Source: JBOHPP01 sp050731755 (lineage in GTDB: Bacteria > Methylomirabilota > Methylomirabilia > Rokubacteriales > CSP1-6). From it: DNA of 11,057 bases. Location: the NCBI GenBank assembly GCA_050731755.1, contig JBOHPP010000228.1:1-11057 (forward strand), read 5' to 3'. Made by a program: the position numbers and the translations under genes. Under the pieces are notes generated by a model. The model searched no databases. It was given only the letters and a program-made list of their open reading frames with translations, and was not told the origin of the DNA. Positions 1-5,966 of the stretch are shown here, piece by piece; the first letter of the stretch is position 1; every line of letters begins with the position of its first letter.

Positions 1-47
1 CAGACCAACCGGGACGGAAGGGAGAAGCGTAAACTCCTGCTCTTTCG

Positions 48-127
48 GTCGGGTGTCGTCCGCAGTTGACAGCGCTGACGGCCTCATAACCCAAAGGTCG
101 CTGGTTCAAATCCAGCCCCCGCAACCA
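48..127 (+). tRNA. Degenerate tRNA-Met(CAU)-like sequence; intact 3' half only
   Basis: The 3' half is a near-textbook Met tRNA, closest in memory to initiator tRNA. It has the anticodon loop CTCATAA at 83-89 with anticodon CAT, a variable loop at 95-99, a perfect 5-bp T stem (100-104 with 112-116) around TTCAAAT, the acceptor 3' strand CCCCGCA at 117-123, A at 124 and an encoded CCA at 125-127. The 5' half is poor. Only CGGG at 50-53 could pair with the acceptor strand, and just two of five anticodon-stem pairs form (acggc 78-82 against cccaa 90-94). The stretch 62-81 still resembles the D-arm region of initiator tRNAs. It is therefore probably a tRNA pseudogene, or a tRNA 3'-end copy left as an attachment site by an element lying to the left. 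A functional tRNA is unlikely. Confidence 0.5.
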
Positions 128-135
128 GTCAATCC

Positions 136-169
136 AAGGGGTTAGCGGGAGCGATTCCGCTAGCCCCTT
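136..169 (+). terminator. Strong 13-bp hairpin just after the tRNA-like sequence
   Basis: Bases 136-148 pair with 157-169 over 13 bp, with one G-T pair, around an 8-base loop at 149-156. The hairpin begins nine bases after the CCA of the tRNA-like sequence and is followed by a modest T-rich stretch (about 171-178), as expected for the intrinsic terminator of a tRNA gene. The T-tract is weak, so termination efficiency is uncertain. Confidence 0.55.
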
Positions 170-190
170 CGTCATTTTCCGTGTTTTTTC

Positions 191-213
191 CCGTTGGGTT
201 TTTCGCCCAACGG
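191..213. repeat. Perfect 8-bp stem-loop
   Basis: CCGTTGGG at 191-198 is followed by a 7-base loop (199-205) and the exact complement CCCAACGG at 206-213. A run of six T lies on its left (184-189), so it does not have intrinsic-terminator layout on either strand. It may be a second part of the tRNA-distal terminator region or a chance structure. Nothing gene-like is visible between 170 and 312. Confidence 0.35.
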
Positions 214-312
214 TCGTCTTCGGCTTTCCGTGTTCTTTTCCGCATGCGCACACCGCGCCCGGCCCCTCGCGTGCGTGCGCGATCGCGACGCCGACGGCGA
301 CGAGCCTGGGGG

Positions 313-341
313 TTGCGTGACCCGGCCGAACGATCTATATT
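313..341 (+). promoter_or_regulatory. Promoter for a leaderless GTG-start gene
   Basis: TTGCGT at 313-318 and TATATT at 336-341 are separated by exactly 17 bases, which fits a sigma-70-type -35/-10 pair. Transcription would start about 348-351, on or next to the GTG start at 351. The only purine-rich stretch before the start (GAGG, 346-349) is one base from the GTG, too close for a Shine-Dalgarno. The mRNA is therefore predicted to be leaderless. Confidence 0.5.
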
Positions 342-350
342 GATCGAGGT

Positions 351-764
351 GTGCCGAAGAAGCGTCCCAAGACCACGCGCGGCCGCTCGGCACTCGGCGG
401 AGGACGCAAGCGGGTTCTCGTGGTCTTGTTCGTCCCGAGCGTCGAGCGCGATGGAGTGACGATCATTGACCAGCAGCGCTGGGTCGATGAGGCCTTGGAA
501 ATGTTCGGGCGCGTCTTTGGCGGCGCAACGGCCTACCCGAAAGCACAGGGCATCTGGCGCGACGATGAACGAGGCGGTGCACTCGTGAAGGATGAGCCGG
601 TCGTCGTCCACTGCTACACGACGCCCGCCGACATCGAGGACTCCGGAAACCTCGCCGAGCTCGGGGCCTTCTGCCTGAGGATGGGCCGCGACGCTCGCCA
701 AGGAGAGGTCGGCTTGGTGGTCGGCGACGAGTACTTCGCCATTCGGGACTTCGCGGAGGAGTAG
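351..764 (+). CDS. Hypothetical protein, first gene of a two-gene unit
   Basis: This encodes 137 residues from a GTG start. I do not recognise the family. The first 22 residues are very basic (KKRPK, then RGR and RKR) and could contact nucleic acid. A hydrophobic strand follows (VLVVLFVPSV, about 22-31). The remainder is a compact alpha/beta-looking acidic domain with motifs QQRWVDEALEMFG, GGATAYPKAQGIW and EPVVVHCYTT. The middle faintly recalls small ferredoxin-like domains such as DUF3574 (GGaT...G.W...E..vv), but that is only a resemblance. There is no signal peptide or membrane segment. The stop is three bases before the next start, so the two genes are almost certainly co-transcribed. 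The start fits the promoter at 313-341 with no leader. Confidence 0.7.
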   Translation: MPKKRPKTTRGRSALGGGRKRVLVVLFVPSVERDGVTIIDQQRWVDEALEMFGRVFGGATAYPKAQGIWRDDERGGALVKDEPVVVHCYTTPADIEDSGNLAELGAFCLRMGRDARQGEVGLVVGDEYFAIRDFAEE

Positions 765-767
765 ACA

Positions 768-1133
768 ATGAAGAGGCAGCTCGACATGGACAAGATCGCC
801 AGCGCGCTCGGCGCCGAGCGCAGGGGCAAGGTGTCAGCGAGGGGCGGTTACTTCGGCGCGATGCAGTTGCTCGCGGACGTCGAAGCCAGGTTCCGTGTAC
901 CGGCGCGCGGCGGGCGGCCAACGGATCCTCAGTGGACGGAGCGGAGACTCGTCCCCCTCGCACCGGAGACGCTGGCGCGTCTGGAGGAGATCACGTCCAG
1001 GGTGCGCGAGCAAGGGGGTGTGAACATCGAACCGATGCAGCTCGCGGCGCTGCTCCTCGAGAAGACGGCGAGGCACCTTAGCGAGACCGAAGCCGAGCAG
1101 CTCGTCCGGCCGCGACGACGGGCGAGCCGTTGA
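768..1133 (+). CDS. Hypothetical protein, second gene of the two-gene unit
   Basis: This encodes 121 residues from an ATG start, with GGAGGA at 755-760 giving a good Shine-Dalgarno spacing. The family is not recognised. The protein is charged and mostly helical in appearance: an N-terminal segment (MKRQLDMDKIASALGAERRGKV, about 1-22), then a glycine/arginine-rich stretch (ARGGYFGAMQLLADVEARF), a middle stretch (GRPTDPQWTERRLVPLAP) and a C-terminal helical part (MQLAALLLEKTARHLSETEAEQL) ending in a basic tail (RPRRRASR). The layout of a small basic/acidic protein followed immediately by a small helical protein resembles toxin-antitoxin or regulator cassettes, but no catalytic or DNA-binding motif is visible to prove that. 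Confidence 0.7.
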   Translation: MKRQLDMDKIASALGAERRGKVSARGGYFGAMQLLADVEARFRVPARGGRPTDPQWTERRLVPLAPETLARLEEITSRVREQGGVNIEPMQLAALLLEKTARHLSETEAEQLVRPRRRASR

Positions 1134-1590
1134 GCGAGGCGGGAGACCGCGGGCCAGGCCTCGTGCGCATCGCGACGTTGCCCGCGCCGATCCCGAGGTC
1201 GTCGAACAGCAAGAACGCTTCCTGGGGTGAGGATCCTGGAGACGTGGGCCCCGGTACGTGGGACCGAAGCGGCAACAGTCAGATGGATGACGCTCGACAT
1301 GCCGGCAAGCGACAACAAGCCGATGGCGATTGAGGTGTGCGGTCGAGCCTTCGCAGTCTTGAGGTTGAGGAGCAGCTCGTACCTGCCCCTCGGCGGGGAC
1401 CCGGAGAGCGGCGAGGGTGAGCAGGCCGCAAACCGCGAGAGGTGGAGACTTCCGGGGCATTAAGCACCTCCAGGCCGGTCCGACCCGGATTCTAGCCCAG
1501 GTGTAGGCCGTGGTCAGTTTTGTGACGCTCGGTCGCTCGTGCCATAGTTCTACCTAGCGTCGTCCGGGAGGTCTTGTCAAGAAGTGTGTA
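1134..1590. other. Intergenic stretch with no convincing intact gene
   Basis: Both strands have short open frames here, but none has a convincing start, ribosome-binding site or recognisable domain. The only recognisable item is the possible substrate-binding-protein scrap at 1346-1399 on the minus strand. A single TGTGTAAATGAG-containing stretch near 1584-1595 looks like the sort of sequence found at insertion-sequence ends, but no partner was found. The region looks like eroded DNA between the two-gene unit and the transposase remnant. Confidence 0.5.
1346..1399 (-). pseudogene. Possible C-terminal scrap of an ABC substrate-binding protein
   Basis: On the minus strand, 1399 down to 1346 reads SPPRGRYELLLNLKTAKA. 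The segment YELLLNLKTAKA closely matches the conserved C-terminal motif of ABC_sub_bind (COG2984-type) binding proteins, which normally continues LGLTIP...RADEVI. Here the reading frame continues into unrelated sequence (RPHTSIAIG) instead. About 18 residues is too little for certainty, so this is offered as a likely decayed fragment. Confidence 0.3.
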
Positions 1591-1647
1591 AATGAGATCA
1601 GGCGGCGGCGCCCTCAGTACGCCGGTTCACAGCACGGACCCCGTTGA

Positions 1648-2040
1648 CGTAGACTCATTACCGACTACGAGGTGTGTGGGCGGGGCGAGGCAGAGCGCGC
1701 GCTCTGGGGGCCCGCCCTGGATCGGCACCGTGCGCTCTTCCAGCGCGCCCCGCAGCTGGCCGTCGCCGATGGCGGCTTCGCCTCGCGGAGCAATGAACGC
1801 GCGGCGCAGGAGCGGGGAGTCCGCTACGTCGTGCTGCCGCGGCACCCCCGCGAGAAGCGCGGTCGGCTTGCCCGCGCCGCCCTTCGCTGGCGCACAGGGA
1901 GTGAAGGACGGATCAGTGCCCTCAAACGCCGTCATGGGCTCCGGCGGTGCCGGTATCGCGGCGAGCGCGGCATGCAGCGCTGGGTGGGGCTCGGTGTCAT
2001 CGCCAATGACCTGCTGGTGCTCGCTCGCGCCGGGCCATGA
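1648..2040 (+). pseudogene. 5'-truncated DDE transposase (C-terminal part)
   Basis: The frame reads LITDYEV (from 1654), then VADGGFAS, NERAA, GVRYVVLPRHPREK, WRTGSEGRISALKRRHGL and finally MQRWVGLGVIANDLLVLAR before TGA at 2038-2040. This is the end of a DDE_Tnp_1-type insertion-sequence transposase: the Asp in ADGGFAS and the Glu in GSEGRIS match the second and third acidic catalytic positions in such proteins. The first Asp and the N-terminal helix-turn-helix half are missing. The frame is closed on the left by a TGA at 1645-1647. A GTG at 1672 could mimic a start, but homology runs through it. The remnant cannot move itself. Closest affiliation from memory is ISNCY- or IS5-like; not settled. 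Confidence 0.75.
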
Positions 2041-2085
2041 ACCGTTGGCTTGGGATGGGCCAATCGGCGGAGCGGATGGAAGAGA

Positions 2086-2161
2086 TGCAGAAATGAGGTC
2101 CGGACCCTGGCCCGAAGTCCACATCCCGCATTCCGGCTCGGTGTCTGCCGTCATTTCTGCA
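2086..2161. repeat. 11-bp perfect inverted repeat downstream of the transposase remnant
   Basis: TGCAGAAATGA at 2086-2096 is exactly complementary to TCATTTCTGCA at 2151-2161, with a 54-base spacer. The spacer starts with the palindrome GGTCCGGACC (2097-2106). It lies just beyond the transposase stop. It may be an insertion-sequence end, a nested miniature element or a long-stem structure. Confidence 0.45.
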
Positions 2162-2223
2162 CCGGGAAGTAGCTAGAAGTGTCTACTTTCTCGAGGGAGG
2201 TTCTGGGTCAGCTCCAGGAATTG

Positions 2224-2358
2224 TTAGGTGGCGAAGGATGCTAACACCGGACGGAACCGCGGGTCGAGAGCGAGGAAATAGTGGGCGCCAACGAGCACGG
2301 TAGGGGCAATGACAACCGCGGCAACGACACGCGTAGTGCTCATCTCGCGTATGGCCAT
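2224..2358 (-). CDS. Candidate small single-span membrane protein (44 aa)
   Basis: The minus strand from ATG (2358) to TAA (2224-2226) encodes 44 residues; a second in-frame ATG at 2343 would give 39. The first ten residues are polar with Arg at 4 and 10. Residues about 11-31 (VVAAVVIAPTVLV, then GAHYFLAL) form a good transmembrane helix, followed by DPRFRPVLASFAT, a short tail with two Arg. GAGAGG lies a few bases upstream of the first ATG, and a perfect TTGACA sits at 2417-2422, but no good -10 follows at 17 bases. Function unknown. It is the only coding candidate I find between the transposase remnant and the amidohydrolase. The hydrophobic stretch could also be chance in Ala/Val-rich high-GC DNA. 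Confidence 0.35.
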   Translation of the reverse strand: MAIREMSTTRVVAAVVIAPTVLVGAHYFLALDPRFRPVLASFAT

Positions 2359-2565
2359 CGACCTCTCGGCGCGCAGGCCGTCAAGGTCGCGCGACGATGG
2401 GCCGAAACAGGAGTCGTGTCAAGTATCTGTCGGTCTAGTCGCAGGGCGAAGTCCTGAGCACGCGCGGAACGACCTGCTGGCGCCCTCGCCGCCGGCCGGC
2501 GCGGCGCTCCCTTTCATTTCGCCGGTGATCGAGAAGGAAGAGGAGGGGTCCGCGAAGGCGGGCAA

Positions 2566-2594
2566 TTGACCGGCCCGGCCCGAGACGCTACCCT
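2566..2594 (+). promoter_or_regulatory. Promoter of the amidohydrolase gene, near-leaderless
   Basis: TTGACC at 2566-2571 and TACCCT at 2589-2594 are exactly 17 bases apart, matching TTGACN / TANNNT. The predicted transcription start, about 2600-2603, lies only a few bases before the ATG at 2605. There is no Shine-Dalgarno in front of that ATG, in agreement with leaderless translation. Confidence 0.6.
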
Positions 2595-2604
2595 CGCCGC
2601 ACGC

Positions 2605-3870
2605 ATGGCCGAGCCACCCACGCGGTTCACCCTGATCACGGCGGCGCATCTCCTCGACGGTAGCGGAGCGGCGCCGGTTGAGCGGGCGGCGGTGCTCATC
2701 GAAGGTGACCGCATCGCCGGTCTGGGCCGCGCGACCGAAGTCCACGTCCCCGACAGCGCATCCGTCGAACGGCGGGACTACGGCGCCGCGACGATCCTCC
2801 CCGGGCTCGTCGATGCGCACACGCACCTGGTGGCGCCGGGCGACGGCACGCTCGGCGACGACGTCGCGAAGGAGGACGACGACATCCTGCTCCTCCAGGC
2901 GTCCAAGAACGCGCGCACGCTGCTCCACTCGGGGGTGACGACGCTGCGGGAGAACGGCGCTAAGGGCAAGGTGGCCTTCTCGCTCCGCGAGGGCATCCGC
3001 CGCAAGCTCGCCCCGGGGCCGCGCATGGTCATCTGCGGGCGCCCGATCACGATCACGGGCGGGCATATGGGCTATTTCGGCTCCGAGGCCGACGGCGACG
3101 CCGCGGTGCGCGCGGAGGTGCGCAAGCTCCTCAAGGAAGGCGCCGACTACATCAAGATCGTCGCCAGCGGCGGCTCCACGCGGACGTCCGATCCGAACCG
3201 CGCCTCGTACACCGTCGTCGAGCTGGCGGCGATGACCGACGAGGCGCACCGCCACGGCAAGCTCACCGCCGCGCACTGCACCTCGGCGCAGTCCGTCCAA
3301 AACTGCCTCGACGCCGACGTCGACATGATCATCCACTGCATCTTCACGGAGCCCGACGGCACGTACCGCTTTCGCCCCGACCTCGTCGAGCGACTGGCCG
3401 CCGCCAGGGCGTGGGTCAACCCGACGCTCTACGTGATGAAGGCGGGGATCGAGCGGCAGCGCAAGGCGCGCGACGGCGAGGGGCGGCTCACGCCGGAGCT
3501 CGTTGCGCAGCTCGATGTCGCCCGGCGCGCGCTGGATGTGCGGGTGGACGCCGTCCGCCGGATGAGCGAGGCCGGCGTGCGGATGACCGCGGGGTCGGAT
3601 TCGCCATGGGGTTGGTACGCGCCCGGGGAGTTCGTTCACGAGATCCACATGCTTGCCCAGGCGGGGCTCTCGTACTCTGACGCCATCGTGGCCGGCACCG
3701 CGGGGGCGGCGGAGTCCATCGGCGTGGGTCCCGCGGCCGGGCGCCTCGCCCCGGGTCGGCTGGCCGACGTGCTGGTGGTGCGCGGCGATCCCACGCGCGA
3801 GATCGCCGCTCTCTGGGACGTTCTGGACGTCTACCAGGCGGGGCGTCGCATCGAGCGTGGCGTGGCGTAG
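2605..3870 (+). CDS. Metal-dependent amidohydrolase (prolidase / imidazolonepropionase-like)
   Basis: This encodes 421 residues of the amidohydrolase superfamily (COG1228 type), cytoplasmic with no signal peptide. It has the small N-terminal beta domain (TLITAAHLLDGSG...VLIEGDRIAGLG), then the barrel with HxH in VDAHTHL (His72, His74), GGHM (His154), the likely carboxylated bridging Lys in YIKIVASGG (Lys184), His224 in TAAHC, His244 in DMIIHC and the catalytic Asp331 in AGSDSPWG. The C-terminal beta part GRLAPGRLADVLVVRGDP closes the small domain. All expected metal ligands are present, so it should be an active dinuclear hydrolase. Relatives cleave Xaa-Pro or N-acyl amino acid bonds or cyclic amides; the substrate cannot be read from sequence. 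ATG 2605 is preferred over TTG 2566 because TTG lies inside the -35 box. It faces a peptide importer convergently. Confidence 0.9.
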   Translation: MAEPPTRFTLITAAHLLDGSGAAPVERAAVLIEGDRIAGLGRATEVHVPDSASVERRDYGAATILPGLVDAHTHLVAPGDGTLGDDVAKEDDDILLLQASKNARTLLHSGVTTLRENGAKGKVAFSLREGIRRKLAPGPRMVICGRPITITGGHMGYFGSEADGDAAVRAEVRKLLKEGADYIKIVASGGSTRTSDPNRASYTVVELAAMTDEAHRHGKLTAAHCTSAQSVQNCLDADVDMIIHCIFTEPDGTYRFRPDLVERLAAARAWVNPTLYVMKAGIERQRKARDGEGRLTPELVAQLDVARRALDVRVDAVRRMSEAGVRMTAGSDSPWGWYAPGEFVHEIHMLAQAGLSYSDAIVAGTAGAAESIGVGPAAGRLAPGRLADVLVVRGDPTREIAALWDVLDVYQAGRRIERGVA

Positions 3871-4018
3871 GGTGGACCTCGTCGCCGGCTCGCCTGATTA
3901 CCAAACATCGAGCCGTTCACCCTCCCCGACGCGACGCACTTGCTCCATGTCCAAAATCCGCGCGGCATGATGGAGAGTCTTCTTCGCCCGTCGTTCTGCA
4001 AGGTAGCGTGGCTGAGAC
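3871..4018. other. Convergent intergenic region
   Basis: This 148-base gap separates the ends of the amidohydrolase gene and the transporter operon. I see no clear intrinsic terminator with a T-tract on either strand, nor a gene. Confidence 0.5.
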
Positions 4019-4993
4019 TCAACGCTCATCGTAGAGATGGCAGGCAGCGTCGTGCCCGGCGCCGACCCTCCGCAGCGCCGGGCGCTCGACCCGGCACCGG
4101 TCGAACACGAACGGGCAGCGCGGGTGGAAACGGCAGCCGCTGGGCACCGCGAGGGGACTCGCCACCTCGCCTTTCGGAACGATGCGCTCGCGTCTCAGCC
4201 CCGGATCTGCCACCGGCACGGCCGACAGGAGCACCTGGGTATACGGATGCCGGGGCTCGCGGTGCAGGGCGTCGCGGGGACCGATCTCGACGATCTCGCC
4301 GAGGTACATCACGGCCACGCGGTCGGACATGTGCAGGACGACGTGGAGATCGTGCGAGATGAACAGGTAGGTCAGGCCGAAGCGGCGGCGGAGCTCCATC
4401 AGGAGGTTCAGCACCTGGGCCTGCACGGAGACGTCGAGCGCAGAGACGGGCTCGTCGGCCACGATCAGGCTGGGCCGTAGCGCGAGCGCGGCGGCGATCC
4501 CGATCCGCTGGCGCTGCCCTCCCGACAGCTCGTGGGGATAGCGCTCGGCGAACGCGGGATCGAGCCCCACCACTTCCAGCAGCTCGGCCACCTGGCGCCG
4601 CCGCCCGGCCGCGTCGGCGCGATCGTAGATGGCCAGCGGCTCGGCGATGATGCTGCCCACGCGCATGCGGGGATTCAGCGAGGCAAACGGGTCCTGGAAG
4701 ACGATCTGCATCCGCTGGCGGGCGGCCCACAGCCGCGGCGGCGACAGCGCGAGCAGATCGTGGCCCTCGAAGCGGATGCTCCCGGCCGACGGCTCGATGA
4801 GTCGCAGGATCAGGCGTCCCGTGGTGGTTTTGCCGCAGCCGGACTCGCCGACGAGCCCGAGGACCTCGCCCCGCTCGATGGCGAAGCTCACGTCATCGAC
4901 CGCGCGGATGACGCGCCGCCGGCTGCGAAGCCAGGCGCCGCCCACATCGAACCGCTTCTCCAGCCCCCGCACCTCCAGGAGCGGCCCGGCCAT
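4019..4993 (-). CDS. Peptide-type ABC transporter ATPase, DppF/OppF-like
   Basis: This encodes 324 residues, the fifth gene of the importer operon. It hydrolyses ATP at the inner face of the membrane to drive import through the two permeases. Motifs are Walker A GESGCGKT (49-56), Q-loop Gln100 in VFQDPFASLNP, signature LSGGQRQR (156-163), Walker B LIVADEP (176-182) and switch His214 in ISHD. The C-terminal oligopeptide-transporter domain has HPYTQVLLSAVP and four cysteines at 287, 293, 300 and 318. The ATG at 4991-4993 overlaps the upstream stop by one base (TGATG), so translation is coupled; no strong Shine-Dalgarno is seen, and a GTG codon directly before the ATG is an alternative start. 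An open frame continues further upstream inside the previous gene but is not homologous there. Confidence 0.93.
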   Translation of the reverse strand: MAGPLLEVRGLEKRFDVGGAWLRSRRRVIRAVDDVSFAIERGEVLGLVGESGCGKTTTGRLILRLIEPSAGSIRFEGHDLLALSPPRLWAARQRMQIVFQDPFASLNPRMRVGSIIAEPLAIYDRADAAGRRRQVAELLEVVGLDPAFAERYPHELSGGQRQRIGIAAALALRPSLIVADEPVSALDVSVQAQVLNLLMELRRRFGLTYLFISHDLHVVLHMSDRVAVMYLGEIVEIGPRDALHREPRHPYTQVLLSAVPVADPGLRRERIVPKGEVASPLAVPSGCRFHPRCPFVFDRCRVERPALRRVGAGHDAACHLYDER

Positions 4994-5955
4994 CACACGG
5001 TGACCACGGGGCAGGCCACGAAGTGTCCCGGCTTGCGCTCCGCGAGCGCGGGCTCGTCCCGACGACAGCTTTCCACCGCGTGCGGGCAGCGCGGGGCGAA
5101 CCGGCATCCGCCGTCGACCTGACGGAGGTCCGGCGGCGCGCCGTCGATGGACGACAGCGGCTGGCCGAATCGGCTCGGGTGCGGCAGGCAGCGGAGCAGG
5201 CCTCGCGTGTAGGGATGCAGTGGCTGGCGGAAGATGCTGGCTACCGGCGCCATCTCGACGATGCGTCCGGCGTAGATGATGGCGACGCGGTGGCAGAGCT
5301 CGGCCACCACGCCGAGGTCGTGCGTGATCAGCAGCACCGCCATGCCCCGCTCGGCCTGCAGCCGGCGCAGGAGGTCGAGAATCTGTGCCTGGATGGTCAC
5401 GTCGAGCGCGGTCGTCGGCTCGTCGGCGATCAGCAGTTGCGGCCCCGGCGCGAGCGCGAGCGCGATCATGGCGCGCTGGCGCAGGCCGCCGGAGAGCCGG
5501 TGCGGATAGTCGCGGGCGCGCTCGCGCGGCGAGGGCACCTGGACCCGGTCGAGCATCTCGACCGCGCGCTCCCACGCCGCGCGGCGGCTGCCTGCCGCGT
5601 GCGCAAGCACGGCGGCGGCGATCTGGTCGCCGATGGTGAACACCGGGTTGAGCGAGGTCATCGGTTCCTGGAACACCATGGCGATGCGCGCGCCCCGCAC
5701 GCGGCGCATCGCCTCGGCGTCCTTGTCGAGCAGATCCTCGCCCTCGAGGAGGATGCGACCGGCGGTGACGCGGCCGGGCGGGGGGACGAGCCGCATGATC
5801 GAGAGCGACGTGACGCTCTTGCCGCAGCCGGACTCGCCGACCAGCCCCAGCACTTCGCCCCGCTCGATGGCGAAGCTCACGCCGTCGACCGCACGCACCA
5901 GCCCCGCGCTCGTGGCGAAGTGCGTGCGGAGACCTTCCACGGAAAGCAACGCCAC
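4993..5955 (-). CDS. Peptide-type ABC transporter ATPase, DppD/OppD-like
   Basis: This encodes 320 residues, the partner ATPase of the heterodimer. Motifs are Walker A GESGCGKS (40-47), Q-loop Gln96 in VFQEPMTSLNP, signature LSGGLRQR (154-161), Walker B LLIADEP (174-180), switch His212 in ITHD, and the C-terminal domain with HPYTRGLLRCLP and cysteines at 284, 290, 297 and 315. The signature carries Leu where OppD/DppD usually has Met, a conservative change. I place the start at GTG 5953-5955, preceded by AGGAGCG at a good distance and 11 bases after the permease stop. The longer frame to 6075 overlaps the permease gene and is not homologous there. Confidence 0.92.
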   Translation of the reverse strand: MALLSVEGLRTHFATSAGLVRAVDGVSFAIERGEVLGLVGESGCGKSVTSLSIMRLVPPPGRVTAGRILLEGEDLLDKDAEAMRRVRGARIAMVFQEPMTSLNPVFTIGDQIAAAVLAHAAGSRRAAWERAVEMLDRVQVPSPRERARDYPHRLSGGLRQRAMIALALAPGPQLLIADEPTTALDVTIQAQILDLLRRLQAERGMAVLLITHDLGVVAELCHRVAIIYAGRIVEMAPVASIFRQPLHPYTRGLLRCLPHPSRFGQPLSSIDGAPPDLRQVDGGCRFAPRCPHAVESCRRDEPALAERKPGHFVACPVVTV

Positions 5956-5966
5956 CGGCAGCGCTC

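Noticed and set aside
129..963. Minus-strand open frames opposite the two-gene unit
   Set aside because: Arg/Ser/Pro-rich shadow translations without a ribosome-binding site; the plus-strand pair has promoter, coupling and Shine-Dalgarno support.
834..1460. Minus-strand frame starting MPRKSPPLAVCGLLTLAAL, signal-peptide-like
   Set aside because: After the short hydrophobic start the translation becomes Arg/Pro/Cys-rich and runs antisense to the gene at 768-1133; at most a decayed fragment, not a gene.
1592..2176. Plus-strand 194-codon open frame over the transposase
   Set aside because: The homologous reading frame is the one ending at 2040; this overlapping frame has Ser/Gly/Pro-rich translation without motifs.
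2419..3648. A 409-codon open frame on the minus strand
   Set aside because: It is antisense to the amidohydrolase, which has all active-site motifs; long antisense frames are expected in such GC-rich genes, and the translation is His/Arg/Val-rich without a domain.
4994..5575. Long in-frame N-terminal extension of the DppF-like ATPase
   Set aside because: It lies wholly inside the DppD-like gene in another frame and has no homology; the ATPase domain begins at ATG 4993.
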